64,000 nt of DNA from Cupriavidus yeoncheonensis (GTDB lineage Bacteria > Pseudomonadota > Gammaproteobacteria > Burkholderiales > Burkholderiaceae): the NCBI RefSeq assembly GCF_905397275.1, contig NZ_CAJPUY010000024.1, positions 46,511 through 110,510 on the forward strand, written 5' to 3'. Every line of letters starts with the position of its first letter. The stretch's first letter is position 1. A program made the position numbers and the translations under genes. Shown here piece after piece: positions 1-7,567 of the stretch. The notes below the pieces were generated by a model. It was not told the origin of the DNA. It was given only the letters and a program-made list of their open reading frames with translations, and searched no databases.

Positions 1-279
1 ACGTGCTCGATCGGAGTGGCTCCCGCATTGATCCAACTGCGCACCCCGGCGCTCATCCGCAGCCGCGTATCGGCGGTCTATGTCCTCGCGGTCAATATCT
101 GCGGGCTGGCAATCGGGCCGCTTCTGGTGGGCGAGATGACCAGGCTCGTGCCGCAAGGCACAGAGGCGTTGCGCACCTCCGTCGCAGTCGTTGGCGCCGC
201 TGCACTCCTGATCTCGGTCGCAGTACTCGCCAGCTACACGCTGGTAGCGAGAGGCCGGACGGCCGCAGCGATGTCCTGA
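1..279 (+). CDS. MFS transporter, C-terminal fragment (5' end outside window)
   Basis: The reading frame is open from base 1 and stops with TGA at 277-279, so only the last ~92 residues are visible. They contain two hydrophobic segments (around VYVLAVNICGLAIGPLL and VVGAAALLISVAVLASY) separated by a short polar loop, and end in a short Arg/Ala tail. This matches the last two membrane helices of a major facilitator superfamily permease; the Gly-Pro in the penultimate helix is common in that family. The substrate cannot be read. The nitrilase-family gene follows in the same direction after 155 bases. Confidence 0.6.
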   Translation, partial: TCSIGVAPALIQLRTPALIRSRVSAVYVLAVNICGLAIGPLLVGEMTRLVPQGTEALRTSVAVVGAAALLISVAVLASYTLVARGRTAAAMS

Positions 280-434
280 CAAAGCGGCGTCATGATCCCG
301 TCGCCTTCCTGATCCCGCGGCGCGCACCCGCGCCGCCATCCCGAAATTACCTGAGCCGAAAGTCGTCAAGCATCCTGGCCTGACGGTGGCCCTTCTTTTT
401 CTTGAATTCCGCAACACCCAACCGAAACCCAGTC

Positions 435-1238
435 ATGAAGATCTCAGTCATCCAGTTGAACGCAGGCAATAGCAAGCCGAAGAACATTGAAAAGGCTCTC
501 GGCCTGATCGAGCGTGCAGTGCAAGCCGATTCCCCCGACTTTGTGGTGCTCCCCGAAATGGTCGCCTGCATCAGCGCATCGCCAAAGGAAATGCGCGACT
601 CCGCCGAAGCGCTGCCGGACGGTGAGGCTTACCGCGCCTTCAGCGACGCGGCCCGCCGGCACAACATCATTCTCCATATCGGCAGCATGATGGAGCGTGA
701 CGGCGACGAAGTCTTCAACTGCTCGCTCATGTTCGGCCGCGATGGAAACCTGCTGGCGAAGTACCGCAAGATTCATCGCTTCGATGTTGTCTTTGCGGAT
801 GGCACCGAGCTCAAGGAATCGAAGCTGGTCGGCCGTGGCGACGAAATCGTCTGCGTGGAAGTGGAAGGCGTCAGGATCGGCTTTTCGATCTGCTATGACA
901 TGCGCTTCCCCGAACTCTATCGCGCTCTGGTGGAACGCGACGCCGACATCATCGTGGCGCCCTCAGCCTTCACCTTCGAAACCGGCGCGGCCCACTGGGA
1001 AGTTCTTCTGCGCGCACGTGCCATCGAAACCCAGACCTACTTTGTAGCGCCCGGACAAGTCGGCACGTTTGGCGAGGGCAAGTACAAGAACTTCGGTCAT
1101 TCGATGATCATCGACCCATGGGGGCAGATCGTGGCCCAGGTGTCGAACACCGAAGGCCATGCATCGGCGGGCTTCGACCGCGACTATCTCACGCAGATCC
1201 GCGCGCGCATGCCGCTGCGCCAACACCGCGTCCTCTAA
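435..1238 (+). CDS. Carbon-nitrogen hydrolase (nitrilase superfamily amidase)
   Basis: A 267-aa protein of the nitrilase superfamily, which hydrolyses amide or nitrile C-N bonds in the cytoplasm. The catalytic triad is visible: Glu41 (VVLPEM), Lys112 (YRKIHRF) and Cys153 (SICYDMRFPELYR). The Cys motif with a following FPE, and the length, are typical of the Nit1/omega-amidase and deaminated-glutathione amidase branch, but substrate cannot be assigned. A TTG at 402 in frame would add 11 residues without the family's usual start, so I prefer ATG 435 giving MKISVIQLNAG. The RraA-like gene starts 19 bases downstream, so the two are probably co-transcribed. Confidence 0.9.
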   Translation: MKISVIQLNAGNSKPKNIEKALGLIERAVQADSPDFVVLPEMVACISASPKEMRDSAEALPDGEAYRAFSDAARRHNIILHIGSMMERDGDEVFNCSLMFGRDGNLLAKYRKIHRFDVVFADGTELKESKLVGRGDEIVCVEVEGVRIGFSICYDMRFPELYRALVERDADIIVAPSAFTFETGAAHWEVLLRARAIETQTYFVAPGQVGTFGEGKYKNFGHSMIIDPWGQIVAQVSNTEGHASAGFDRDYLTQIRARMPLRQHRVL

Positions 1239-1257
1239 GCGCCGAGCGGAGCCTGCC

Positions 1258-1926
1258 ATGTTTGATATTCGTCCCATGCCGGAGGCTTTGCCTCCGGAGA
1301 TCCATCGCGCGGCGATGGAAGCCGAGCCCGCAACCATCGGCCACTTCCGGCTGCTGGGGTTCCCGGATGCGGGAATTCGCCCGCTCTTTGGCCGCGTGCG
1401 CATTGCCGGCCCGGCAGTGACATTGGCGTTGCCGGCAGCCGATTCCACGCTGCTGCATCACGCCGTGGGCATGCTGCGGCCAGGTGACGTCCTGGTGATC
1501 GACCGGCTCGGTGACAACCGGCACGCCTGCCTGGGCGGAGGCGTTGCCTATGCCATCGCCAGGGCCGGGGTCGCCGCCGTGATCGTCGATGGTCCCTGCG
1601 CGGACCCGGCGGAAATCCGCGACCTCGGGCTGCCGGTCTGGGCGCGCGGCTTCAGCAGCATCACCACGCGTCTTCAGGGGATCGGCGGCGCGATGAATGT
1701 CCCCGTGAGCTGTGGCGGCGCGGTAGTGGCCCCTGGGGACCTGGTCATCGCCGACGAAGGCGGCATTGTGTTCATGCCGCGCGCGGAGGCACTGGCCCAA
1801 TGCGAGCAGGCGATGAAACTCCAGCGCATGGAGCAGCAGGGGCTGCCCTTGATTACACCGGAGCGGCCGCTCGGCGAGCTGACCGGCGCGAGCGCGCTGG
1901 TCCGCGCCAGGCTTGCCGCCGCCTAG
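1258..1926 (+). CDS. RraA-like / HMG aldolase-fold protein, substrate Arg missing
   Basis: A 222-aa protein with the RraA/4-hydroxy-4-methyl-2-oxoglutarate aldolase fold. Visible landmarks are GDVLVID (about 76-82), the glycine-rich GGG (93-95), VIVDGPCADPAE (108-119) and the C-terminal GDLVIADEGGIVFMP. In characterised HMG aldolases the DGxxRD motif supplies a substrate-binding Arg and a metal-binding Asp; here Asp116 is kept but the Arg position is Ala115. It may therefore be a non-aldolase paralogue or use another substrate. It probably forms an operon with the upstream amidase and perhaps the porin 190 bases downstream. Confidence 0.8.
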   Translation: MFDIRPMPEALPPEIHRAAMEAEPATIGHFRLLGFPDAGIRPLFGRVRIAGPAVTLALPAADSTLLHHAVGMLRPGDVLVIDRLGDNRHACLGGGVAYAIARAGVAAVIVDGPCADPAEIRDLGLPVWARGFSSITTRLQGIGGAMNVPVSCGGAVVAPGDLVIADEGGIVFMPRAEALAQCEQAMKLQRMEQQGLPLITPERPLGELTGASALVRARLAAA

Positions 1927-2113
1927 CGCAGGCATCCACGGCGGCCAGCTGTTCCAAGCCCTCCACGGCAAACGACGAAGCGGTGCATCACGAACGCCCA
2001 CGCGGCACGCGTTCCGGGCGCGACCGCGCACGTCTGTTGCCGTGGCCGTGCAGGCGGGCAGGGCGCCGGATGCGGGCAGAACAAATAAAACCACAATGAG
2101 GAAACCTGAAATC

Positions 2114-3307
2114 ATGAGTTCAAGTCTGAAGCGGACCGGCATCGCCGTTGCCTGCGGCGCAGCCCTTGCCGGATCGGCGTTGCTCAGTACGTCGGCGCTC
2201 GCCCAAAGCAACGTCATCCTGTACGGCGTACTGGATGCCCCCGTCGAGTATGTGAGCAAGATGGCCAGCAGCCCGCCGACGCTCAATAACGGCCAGGTCA
2301 CCTATCAGCCAGGCGGGAGTCGATTCGCCATGGGGTCGATCGGCGGACTGGCCGGCCCGCGCTGGGGCCTGCGCGGGACGGAAGACCTCGGGGGCGGCAA
2401 GCGGGCGATCTTCGTCCTGGAGAGCGGATTCGGGGTGGATACCGGGATGTCCGGCAACGGCGGACGTCTCTTCGGACGACAGGCATACGTCGGCCTGCAA
2501 TCCGAAGCCGGCCAGATCATGTTCGGCCGTCAGTACACGCCGCTGTTTGAAACCCTGGCCAACTTCGGGCCCCTGCGTTATGCAAGCCTTTATGAGCCAG
2601 TCGGGGCCCTGACGGGTCTGGACAACCGCTCGGACAATACGGTCAAGTATTCCGGCACCTTCGGCGGCCTGACCGCCATGGCCCACTACTCCTTTGGCAC
2701 GGGTGTCGGCCTGACCGGTATGACGCCGCTGGCCGGTGGCGGCGCCGGCGAGGTACCGGGTCACGGCCGCGACAACACCGGCTTTGGTGCTGGCGTTTCC
2801 TATTTCACCAACGGGTTTGGCGCCGCACTGGCCTACGACGAATGGCATCCGGCCATTACCGCGGGCAATGCAGGCAAGCAGCGCAAGCTCGCTGGCGCAT
2901 TGCGCTACACCATCGGAGACGCCAGCGTGATGGGCGGCTATCGCTGGGGCTCCACACAGTTTGCCGACGGCACCACCTTGTCGCGCGACGATTTCTGGTG
3001 GGCGGGCGCGAACTATCAGCTGACGCCGGCAGTCGGCCTCCAGCTGGGTTACTACTACTGGAACCTGAAATCGGTGCGATTGACGCAGACCGCGGCGGCA
3101 ACCAGCCCGGCCAGCCCGTGGGAAGTTGCGTTCGTTGCCGACTACGCCTTCTCGAAGCGGACCGATGTCTACCTGACGACGGCCTATGCGCGCAACGCGG
3201 GCCTGAACTTCGACACGTCGAATACGGGCTTTGCCACGGGCTACTTCCCGACTCCGGGCCAGCGCAGCATGGTGGGCGTGGCGGTTGGCATTCGCCAGGT
3301 GTTCTGA
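2114..3307 (+). CDS. Gram-negative trimeric porin (OmpC/Burkholderia type)
   Basis: A 397-aa outer-membrane porin. The N-terminus is a signal peptide (SLKRTGIAVACGAALAG, then ALAQ cleavage), followed by the first strand NVILYGVLD and the diagnostic WGLRGTEDLGGG and GRLFGRQAYVGL motifs of the Burkholderiales porin_4 family. It ends in Phe (GIRQVF), as needed for Bam recognition. An in-frame ATG at 2096 exists, but GAGG at 2099-2102 is a good ribosome site for ATG 2114. A strong terminator follows directly. It is likely the outer-membrane channel for the substrate of the preceding enzymes, an inference from position only. Confidence 0.92.
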   Translation: MSSSLKRTGIAVACGAALAGSALLSTSALAQSNVILYGVLDAPVEYVSKMASSPPTLNNGQVTYQPGGSRFAMGSIGGLAGPRWGLRGTEDLGGGKRAIFVLESGFGVDTGMSGNGGRLFGRQAYVGLQSEAGQIMFGRQYTPLFETLANFGPLRYASLYEPVGALTGLDNRSDNTVKYSGTFGGLTAMAHYSFGTGVGLTGMTPLAGGGAGEVPGHGRDNTGFGAGVSYFTNGFGAALAYDEWHPAITAGNAGKQRKLAGALRYTIGDASVMGGYRWGSTQFADGTTLSRDDFWWAGANYQLTPAVGLQLGYYYWNLKSVRLTQTAAATSPASPWEVAFVADYAFSKRTDVYLTTAYARNAGLNFDTSNTGFATGYFPTPGQRSMVGVAVGIRQVF

Positions 3308-3314
3308 AGTCGAT

Positions 3315-3354
3315 TGTCCTCGATGCCAGGCAGGACCGAGTGGCATCGAGGACA
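3315..3354 (+). terminator. Intrinsic-type hairpin after porin
   Basis: Perfect 14-bp inverted repeat TGTCCTCGATGCCA / TGGCATCGAGGACA around a 12-base loop, 8 bases after the porin stop codon. There is no long T-run, so it may rely on Rho or act mainly as a stabilising 3' hairpin. It also lies between converging genes. Confidence 0.75.
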
Positions 3355-3403
3355 AGCCATGTTCCTTCCAGCCGATGACTCGCGCGGGCCGCAAGGCCCG
3401 CCG

Positions 3404-4735
3404 TCAGTACGTGTGATCGGCAATCACCTGGGCCACCGTCCTGAGTGAATGCCTGAGCGCGTCCATGCTGACGGAGCCCAGCGCCAGCCGAATCGCATGC
3501 GGTACCGTACCGGACGTCGAGAACGGATGTGCCGTGGAGACCGAGATCCGCTCCCGCATCAGTGCCATGGCGACCGTGTCCGCGCGGACCTCCTCCGCCA
3601 GGGGAAGCCAGACGAAGTACGAAGCAGGATGACTGATCCGCTTGATCCCGCCGAGCACTTCCGTGACAAGACGCTGGCGCGCCGCGGCATCGTGCCGCTT
3701 GGCGGCTTCCAGTCTTGCCACGGTGCCGTCCTCGATCCAGCCACAAGCCATGGTTGTCAGGATCGCCGGTGTGTTCCAGGTGGTCGCGCGGATGGTTCGT
3801 TCGAGCCTGGGCACGAGTTCGCGCGGGGCGCAGAGGAAACCGACGCGCAGCCCGGTTGCCACGCTCTTCGACAGGCTCGACACATAGACCGTTGACTCCG
3901 GCGCGAGCGACGCCAGCGGAGGCGGTGCGTCATCGACCAGGAAGGCGTAGGCAGCGTCCTCGATGATCAGCAGGCCATGCTGGCGTGCAATGCTGACGAA
4001 CTGCCGACGTCGGGTTGCGCTCATCACCCAGCCGAGCGGATTGTGCAGCGTCGGCATGGTGTACACGGCGCGCACTCGTCTCTGGCTGCACAACTGCTGC
4101 AAGGCGTCGAGATCGGGGCCCTGGGCGCCCGCCGGAAGCGGCGCCAGTTCCAGGCGATTGGCCTCGGCGGCGAGCTTGAATCCCGGGTAAGTCAGGGCAT
4201 CCACGGCGACCACGTCGCCCGGTTCGAGCGCGGCCATGGCTGTGATCGTCAATCCATGCTGGGCGCCGCTGGTCAGCAGGACGGTGTCGGCCGCCGCCGG
4301 CACGCCGCGGCTCGCCAGATGCCGTGCCACCACTTCGCGCTCGTGCTCGCGTCCGCCGTGGGGCTGGTAGCGCAGCAGCGCTTCCAGGTCGCCCGCTGCT
4401 GCGAGCTGGCGCAGCGCTGTCCGAAGGAGTTCTGTCTGATCGGGCAGGGCAGGGTAGTTGAAACTGAGATCGACCGTGTCGGCGCTCCAGGCGAGCAAGT
4501 CGACGCCCTGGCCACGGGGCAGCGCCTCCTTCACAAACGTGCCGCGCCCGGTTTCTCCGCTCACCAGCCCCATTTCCCGGAGTTCTGCGTAGACGCGCGT
4601 GGCCGTGACCAGCGCGAGTCCCTCGCGCGCGGCGAGATCGCGGTGCGTCGGCAGCCGCGTACCGGGACGCAGCCGCCCGGCGCGGATGTCGTCCGCGAGG
4701 CGGTCGACCAGTTGCTTGTAGCGAGCCTGGCGCAT
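3404..4735 (-). CDS. MocR-type regulator (GntR HTH fused to aminotransferase fold)
   Basis: A 443-aa transcription factor: an N-terminal GntR winged helix (about 1-75, RPGTRLPTHRDLAAREGLA) linked to a fold-type I aminotransferase domain (about 90-440). The PLP-binding lysine is visible in SSLSKSVATG (about Lys290), with the LHNPLG and IIEDAAY motifs upstream. Such proteins sense PLP or PLP adducts and usually control a divergent neighbour, here the DJ-1/PfpI gene 88 bases away. A TTG at 4756 could add 7 residues, but it lies inside a 22-base repeat that looks regulatory, so ATG 4735 is preferred. Confidence 0.88.
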   Translation of the reverse strand: MRQARYKQLVDRLADDIRAGRLRPGTRLPTHRDLAAREGLALVTATRVYAELREMGLVSGETGRGTFVKEALPRGQGVDLLAWSADTVDLSFNYPALPDQTELLRTALRQLAAAGDLEALLRYQPHGGREHEREVVARHLASRGVPAAADTVLLTSGAQHGLTITAMAALEPGDVVAVDALTYPGFKLAAEANRLELAPLPAGAQGPDLDALQQLCSQRRVRAVYTMPTLHNPLGWVMSATRRRQFVSIARQHGLLIIEDAAYAFLVDDAPPPLASLAPESTVYVSSLSKSVATGLRVGFLCAPRELVPRLERTIRATTWNTPAILTTMACGWIEDGTVARLEAAKRHDAAARQRLVTEVLGGIKRISHPASYFVWLPLAEEVRADTVAMALMRERISVSTAHPFSTSGTVPHAIRLALGSVSMDALRHSLRTVAQVIADHTY

Positions 4736-4742
4736 GCTGGCG

Positions 4743-4764
4743 TGTATCCATGACAATTATTTGA
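4743..4764. repeat. 22-bp repeat, copy 1, in the MocR/DJ-1 intergenic region
   Basis: Exact 22-base match to 6873-6894. The core is CCATGACAATTATTTGA. Copy 1 lies 8 bases upstream of the MocR start and between the divergent MocR and DJ-1 genes, where MocR operators are usually found. On the minus strand it contains TTGTCA, a plausible -35 element. I infer a regulator-binding site; the sequence alone does not say whose. Confidence 0.6.
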
Positions 4765-4823
4765 GCGTACTGATTATCCGCTCCAGAATGGGCCCGTACA
4801 AGGACACACGCCTGAGGCTCGCC

Positions 4824-5420
4824 ATGCACATCGCCATCCTGACCTTCGACGGGTTCAACGAACTCGACTCGCTGATCGCCTTCAATATCCTCAACCATGT
4901 CAGGCAGCCGGACTGGCGCGTGTCGATTGCCAGTCCGACTGCCACCATACGTTCGATGAACGGCCTGGTGATGGAGTCGCAGATCTCGCTGGAGGAGGCT
5001 TGCGCGGCGGATGCGGTGCTGGTCGGCAGCGGCATCCGCACGCGCGAAGTTGCCGCCGCTCCTGCATTGATGTCGCAACTGAAGCTGGACCCGACACGCC
5101 AGTTGCTCGGTGCGCAATGTTCGGGGACGTTGATCCTCGCGAGACTCGGCTTGCTGGGCGACGTGCCGGCGTGCACGGACCTGACCACGAAGCCGTGGGT
5201 GCAGGAGGCCGGGGTCGCCGTGCTGGATCAGCCATTCGTGGCTCATGGGAACGTGGCGACCGCGGGCGGCTGCCTGTCGTCGCCGTATCTGGCTGCCTGG
5301 TTCATCGCACGACTGAAAGGCGTGGATGCCGCGTGCGGTGCGATTCACTACGTCGCACCGGTCGGAGAGAAAGACGCCTTTGTGGCACGTACGCTGGAGA
5401 ACATCTCGCCATTCCTCTGA
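4824..5420 (+). CDS. DJ-1/PfpI (GlxA-like) family protein
   Basis: A 198-aa cytoplasmic protein of the DJ-1/PfpI class I glutamine amidotransferase-like fold. The nucleophile elbow GAQCSG places Cys99, and the partner Glu13 lies in FDGFNELD. The domain resembles the N-terminal half of GlxA regulators but has no AraC helix-turn-helix, so it is a stand-alone enzyme such as a glyoxalase/deglycase or isonitrile hydratase type. It is divergent from the MocR regulator, which probably controls it. The start MHIAILTFDGF fits the family; upstream in-frame starts lie within the intergenic region. Confidence 0.85.
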   Translation: MHIAILTFDGFNELDSLIAFNILNHVRQPDWRVSIASPTATIRSMNGLVMESQISLEEACAADAVLVGSGIRTREVAAAPALMSQLKLDPTRQLLGAQCSGTLILARLGLLGDVPACTDLTTKPWVQEAGVAVLDQPFVAHGNVATAGGCLSSPYLAAWFIARLKGVDAACGAIHYVAPVGEKDAFVARTLENISPFL

Positions 5421-5481
5421 GGCGGACCGGAGCAGGGACGCGGTCTCCGGTGGCCGGCGCCGGCAATTTCCAGCCGTTTAC

Positions 5482-5493
5482 TTCGCGTGCGAA
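5482..5493. promoter_or_regulatory. Predicted MarR operator 1 (TTCGCGTGCGAA)
   Basis: A 12-bp near-perfect palindrome 76 bases upstream of the crotonase start. The same motif occurs at 5506-5517, 6832-6843 and 7393-7404, always outside genes and around the MarR gene. Spacing to the next copy is 24 bases centre to centre. Confidence 0.6.
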
Positions 5494-5505
5494 ATAGATA
5501 TATAC

Positions 5506-5517
5506 TTCGCATGCGAA
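5506..5517. promoter_or_regulatory. Predicted MarR operator 2 (TTCGCATGCGAA)
   Basis: A perfect 12-bp palindrome 52 bases before the crotonase start, paired with operator 1. An AT-rich stretch (ATAGATATATA) lies between the two and could hold the promoter -10 region, so binding would block transcription. Inferred target of the MarR protein at 6368-6802. Confidence 0.65.
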
Positions 5518-5569
5518 CCTAGCGGATGCCTGCGGCATTCATCACCATCCCACCACCTGGAAATCGACC

Positions 5570-6346
5570 ATGACCCCGGAAATCCATACCGACGTGAGCG
5601 AAGGCGTGCTGACCATTACGCTTGCACGGCCTGAGAAGAAGAATGCCCTGACGAACGAGATGTACGGCGTGCTGGCTGACACGATCGAAGCGGCGCAGCT
5701 GGACCACGGCATCCGCGTGGTGCTGTTGCAAGGAGATGGAGACAGTTTCACGGCCGGCAACGACGTAGGCGAGTTTGCGGCGATCGCAGCGGGAAAGGGT
5801 CCCGGCGAACGGCACGTGCATCGCTTCCTGCACACGCTGGCCAAGGCGACGAAGCCGCTCGTAGCCGCCGTCAACGGCAAGGCGGTGGGCGTCGGCACCA
5901 CCATGCTGCTGCATTGTGATTGCGTCCTGCTCGCGGACGATGCGCAACTCATCACGCCGTTCGTCAACCTTGCCCTCGTTCCCGAGGCGGCTTCGAGTTA
6001 TCTGCTGCCCTTGCGCATCGGACATGCCCGAGCCTTCGAGATGTTCGCGCTGGGCGAGCCGCTCGATGCGAAGAACGCCGTGGCATGGGGCATCGCCAAC
6101 AAGATCTGCGCCACCGATCAACTGCGTGCGGAAGCGCAGCGGATGGCCCGCAGGATTGCCGGGAAGCCGTCTGGCTCGCTGAACGCAATGAAGAAGCTGA
6201 TGCGCGACGCGGAAAGACTGGTCGCGCAGATGGGGAAAGAAAGCGCTCAGTTCGAGGAGCGGCTCGGCAGCGCGGAAGCAAAGGAAGCTTTTTCGGCCTT
6301 TGCCGAGAAGCGCAAGCCGGACTTCACGCGAGTCGCCGGGCAGTAG
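5570..6346 (+). CDS. Enoyl-CoA hydratase/isomerase family protein (crotonase)
   Basis: A 258-aa crotonase that acts on an acyl-CoA thioester in the cytoplasm. The oxyanion-hole segments are SFTAGNDVGEF (59-69) and NGKAVGVGTTM (102-112), and the catalytic-helix Glu139 lies in LVPEAAS. The C-terminal trimerisation helices with the AFSAFAEKRKPDF ending are typical. Whether it hydrates, isomerises or hydrolyses cannot be decided because the second catalytic Glu position is not clear. Two operator palindromes lie upstream and the MarR gene converges 21 bases downstream, suggesting control by MarR in response to a CoA ester or free acid. Confidence 0.9.
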   Translation: MTPEIHTDVSEGVLTITLARPEKKNALTNEMYGVLADTIEAAQLDHGIRVVLLQGDGDSFTAGNDVGEFAAIAAGKGPGERHVHRFLHTLAKATKPLVAAVNGKAVGVGTTMLLHCDCVLLADDAQLITPFVNLALVPEAASSYLLPLRIGHARAFEMFALGEPLDAKNAVAWGIANKICATDQLRAEAQRMARRIAGKPSGSLNAMKKLMRDAERLVAQMGKESAQFEERLGSAEAKEAFSAFAEKRKPDFTRVAGQ

Positions 6347-6367
6347 CCAGGGGCCCGCTGTTCAGGT

Positions 6368-6802
6368 CTACGCTTCGCCGTTGTCAGTGGCCGGGAACTT
6401 GGTCTGCAGGCTCGTCAGCCAACGCGCGACGATGTCTATCTCGGCCTCGGTGAAGCCTTTGGTCAGCCTGGCGTTCAAGCTCTTCATGCTGACTTTCGAA
6501 TGCTGGCGCGCGGCGCGTCCGGCTTCGGTCAACCAGAGGCGTGACACACGGCGATCAGACTCGTCCGGCCTGCGTTCGATCAGTCCCGCCCTTTCGGTCC
6601 GGTCGGCAAGGCCACTCATCCCCGGTGCCCCAAGGTCCAGTGCGGCAGCCGCCTCGCTCATCAGCGCGCCGTCGTTGCCCCCCAGGAAGAACAGGAGTCC
6701 TGACTGGGCGGCAGTCACGCCGCCACCGGCCACCCGCGCTTGCGACCACCGCTGCAGGCGCCGCTGGCCCACATTCAACAGATAGACAAGGCGATGTTCC
6801 AT
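6368..6802 (-). CDS. MarR-family transcriptional regulator
   Basis: A 144-aa winged-helix regulator. The DNA-binding part runs from AAQSGLLFFLGG through LGAPGMSGLADRTERAGLIERRPDESDRR-type wing residues, with the DxR wing motif intact. It contains no cysteine, so it is not a peroxide-sensing OhrR despite the nearby ohr gene and more likely senses a small acid or CoA ester. ATG 6802 gives the normal MarR length; a TTG at 6886 would add 28 unrelated residues running over an operator palindrome and a repeat. The palindrome 30 bases upstream suggests autoregulation. Confidence 0.88.
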   Translation of the reverse strand: MEHRLVYLLNVGQRRLQRWSQARVAGGGVTAAQSGLLFFLGGNDGALMSEAAAALDLGAPGMSGLADRTERAGLIERRPDESDRRVSRLWLTEAGRAARQHSKVSMKSLNARLTKGFTEAEIDIVARWLTSLQTKFPATDNGEA

Positions 6803-6831
6803 ATCGGGATCCGCTCGGACGTCTGAGTTAG

Positions 6832-6843
6832 TTCGTGTGCGAA
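6832..6843. promoter_or_regulatory. Predicted MarR operator 3 (TTCGTGTGCGAA)
   Basis: One-mismatch version of the 12-bp palindrome, 30 bases upstream of the MarR start codon. Its position fits autorepression. Confidence 0.6.
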
Positions 6844-6872
6844 TATACCATGCCCCCCGCAAGCCAGGCGGT

Positions 6873-6903
6873 TGTATCCATGACAATTATTTGAATGTCA
6901 TGG
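6873..6903. repeat. 22-bp repeat, copy 2, overlapping a perfect inverted repeat
   Basis: 6873-6894 is identical to 4743-4764. Here the sequence continues so that CCATGACA (6878-6885) and TGTCATGG (6896-6903) form a perfect 8-bp inverted repeat with a 10-base spacer. Copy 1 has only the first arm. It lies between the MarR gene and the small ORF at 7028, so it may be a full operator, with copy 1 a half site. Confidence 0.6.
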
Positions 6904-7027
6904 ACATTGATCTTACGATCACGCCATACCCTCCCTGGTCAGGTCGATACGCAGCAGTGCGAAGTGAAGTCTGACAGCGCTTTCCCTGACGCGGGACGGC
7001 CGACATGGCGGGAAACAAGGAGGAATC

Positions 7028-7294
7028 ATGGACGACTTCCTGACCGCCCTCGGCGCCATCTGCTTTTTCATCTCCGTGTACGCGGCCCTGGCGTATCGGC
7101 CAAAGGGGATCGCCATCCGCGCTGGAGCATCGCGCGAATTTCGTCAGTGGACTGACCGCGCGCCCGCAACGCCTGCCGGCACTGAGCTCACCTCCGCGGC
7201 TTGCCATCCACGCGGGTCCGGAAGGGATTCGCGCCGGCATCCGATCCGCTGCGAGAGGACACCATCGCGCCGAATTCGATTGTCGTGCAGGTGA
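7028..7294 (+). CDS. Small ORF with N-terminal membrane helix, possibly a truncated gene
   Basis: An 88-aa frame preceded by a very good ribosome site (AAGGAGG, 7 bases before ATG). Residues 3-24 form a hydrophobic helix ending in YRPKG, plausible for a membrane protein. After about residue 35 the sequence becomes Arg/Pro-rich and low-information, like out-of-frame GC-rich DNA. It may be the intact start of a gene whose remainder has been lost or frameshifted, or a true small membrane protein. No family recognised. The flanks 6904-7027 and 7295-7567 otherwise hold only the repeat and operator 4. Confidence 0.3.
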   Translation: MDDFLTALGAICFFISVYAALAYRPKGIAIRAGASREFRQWTDRAPATPAGTELTSAACHPRGSGRDSRRHPIRCERTPSRRIRLSCR

Positions 7295-7392
7295 CGTTCC
7301 GGCCCCGCCCAAAGCTCTGTGAGGAACGCGAACGCCTCAGGCATTCGCGGCTTGATTGCGAAACGTGTCCTGAATCGCGCCATATCTGTCAT

Positions 7393-7404
7393 TTCGCATG
7401 CGAA
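7393..7404. promoter_or_regulatory. Predicted MarR operator 4 (TTCGCATGCGAA)
   Basis: A perfect 12-bp palindrome identical to operator 2, 163 bases upstream of the ohr start codon. It suggests ohr belongs to the MarR regulon, though the distance implies a long leader. Confidence 0.55.
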
Positions 7405-7567
7405 GGAATGCGCCAATCATTAGCGAATGCCGCAGCGCAAGGCGCCGAGCCCTGTCGGGCCGAAGCCGCATCGGACACCGGCGTGACGTGACGGCCCGCA
7501 CCCTGATGCGGTAGCCGCTCCCGGCAGGCCGCGGCAGCCAGAGCATGACCCAACCAAGGAAATCATC

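Noticed and set aside
317..336. GC-rich 7-bp hairpin after the MFS gene
   Set aside because: Short stem in very GC-rich sequence and no T-run; not enough to call a terminator.
2120..3394. 424-residue minus-strand frame opposite the first porin
   Set aside because: Shadow of the porin gene; no recognisable domain or ribosome site.
3930..5348. 472-residue minus-strand frame across MocR and DJ-1
   Set aside because: It overlaps two real genes in other frames and is composed of Arg/Ala/Gly-rich noise.
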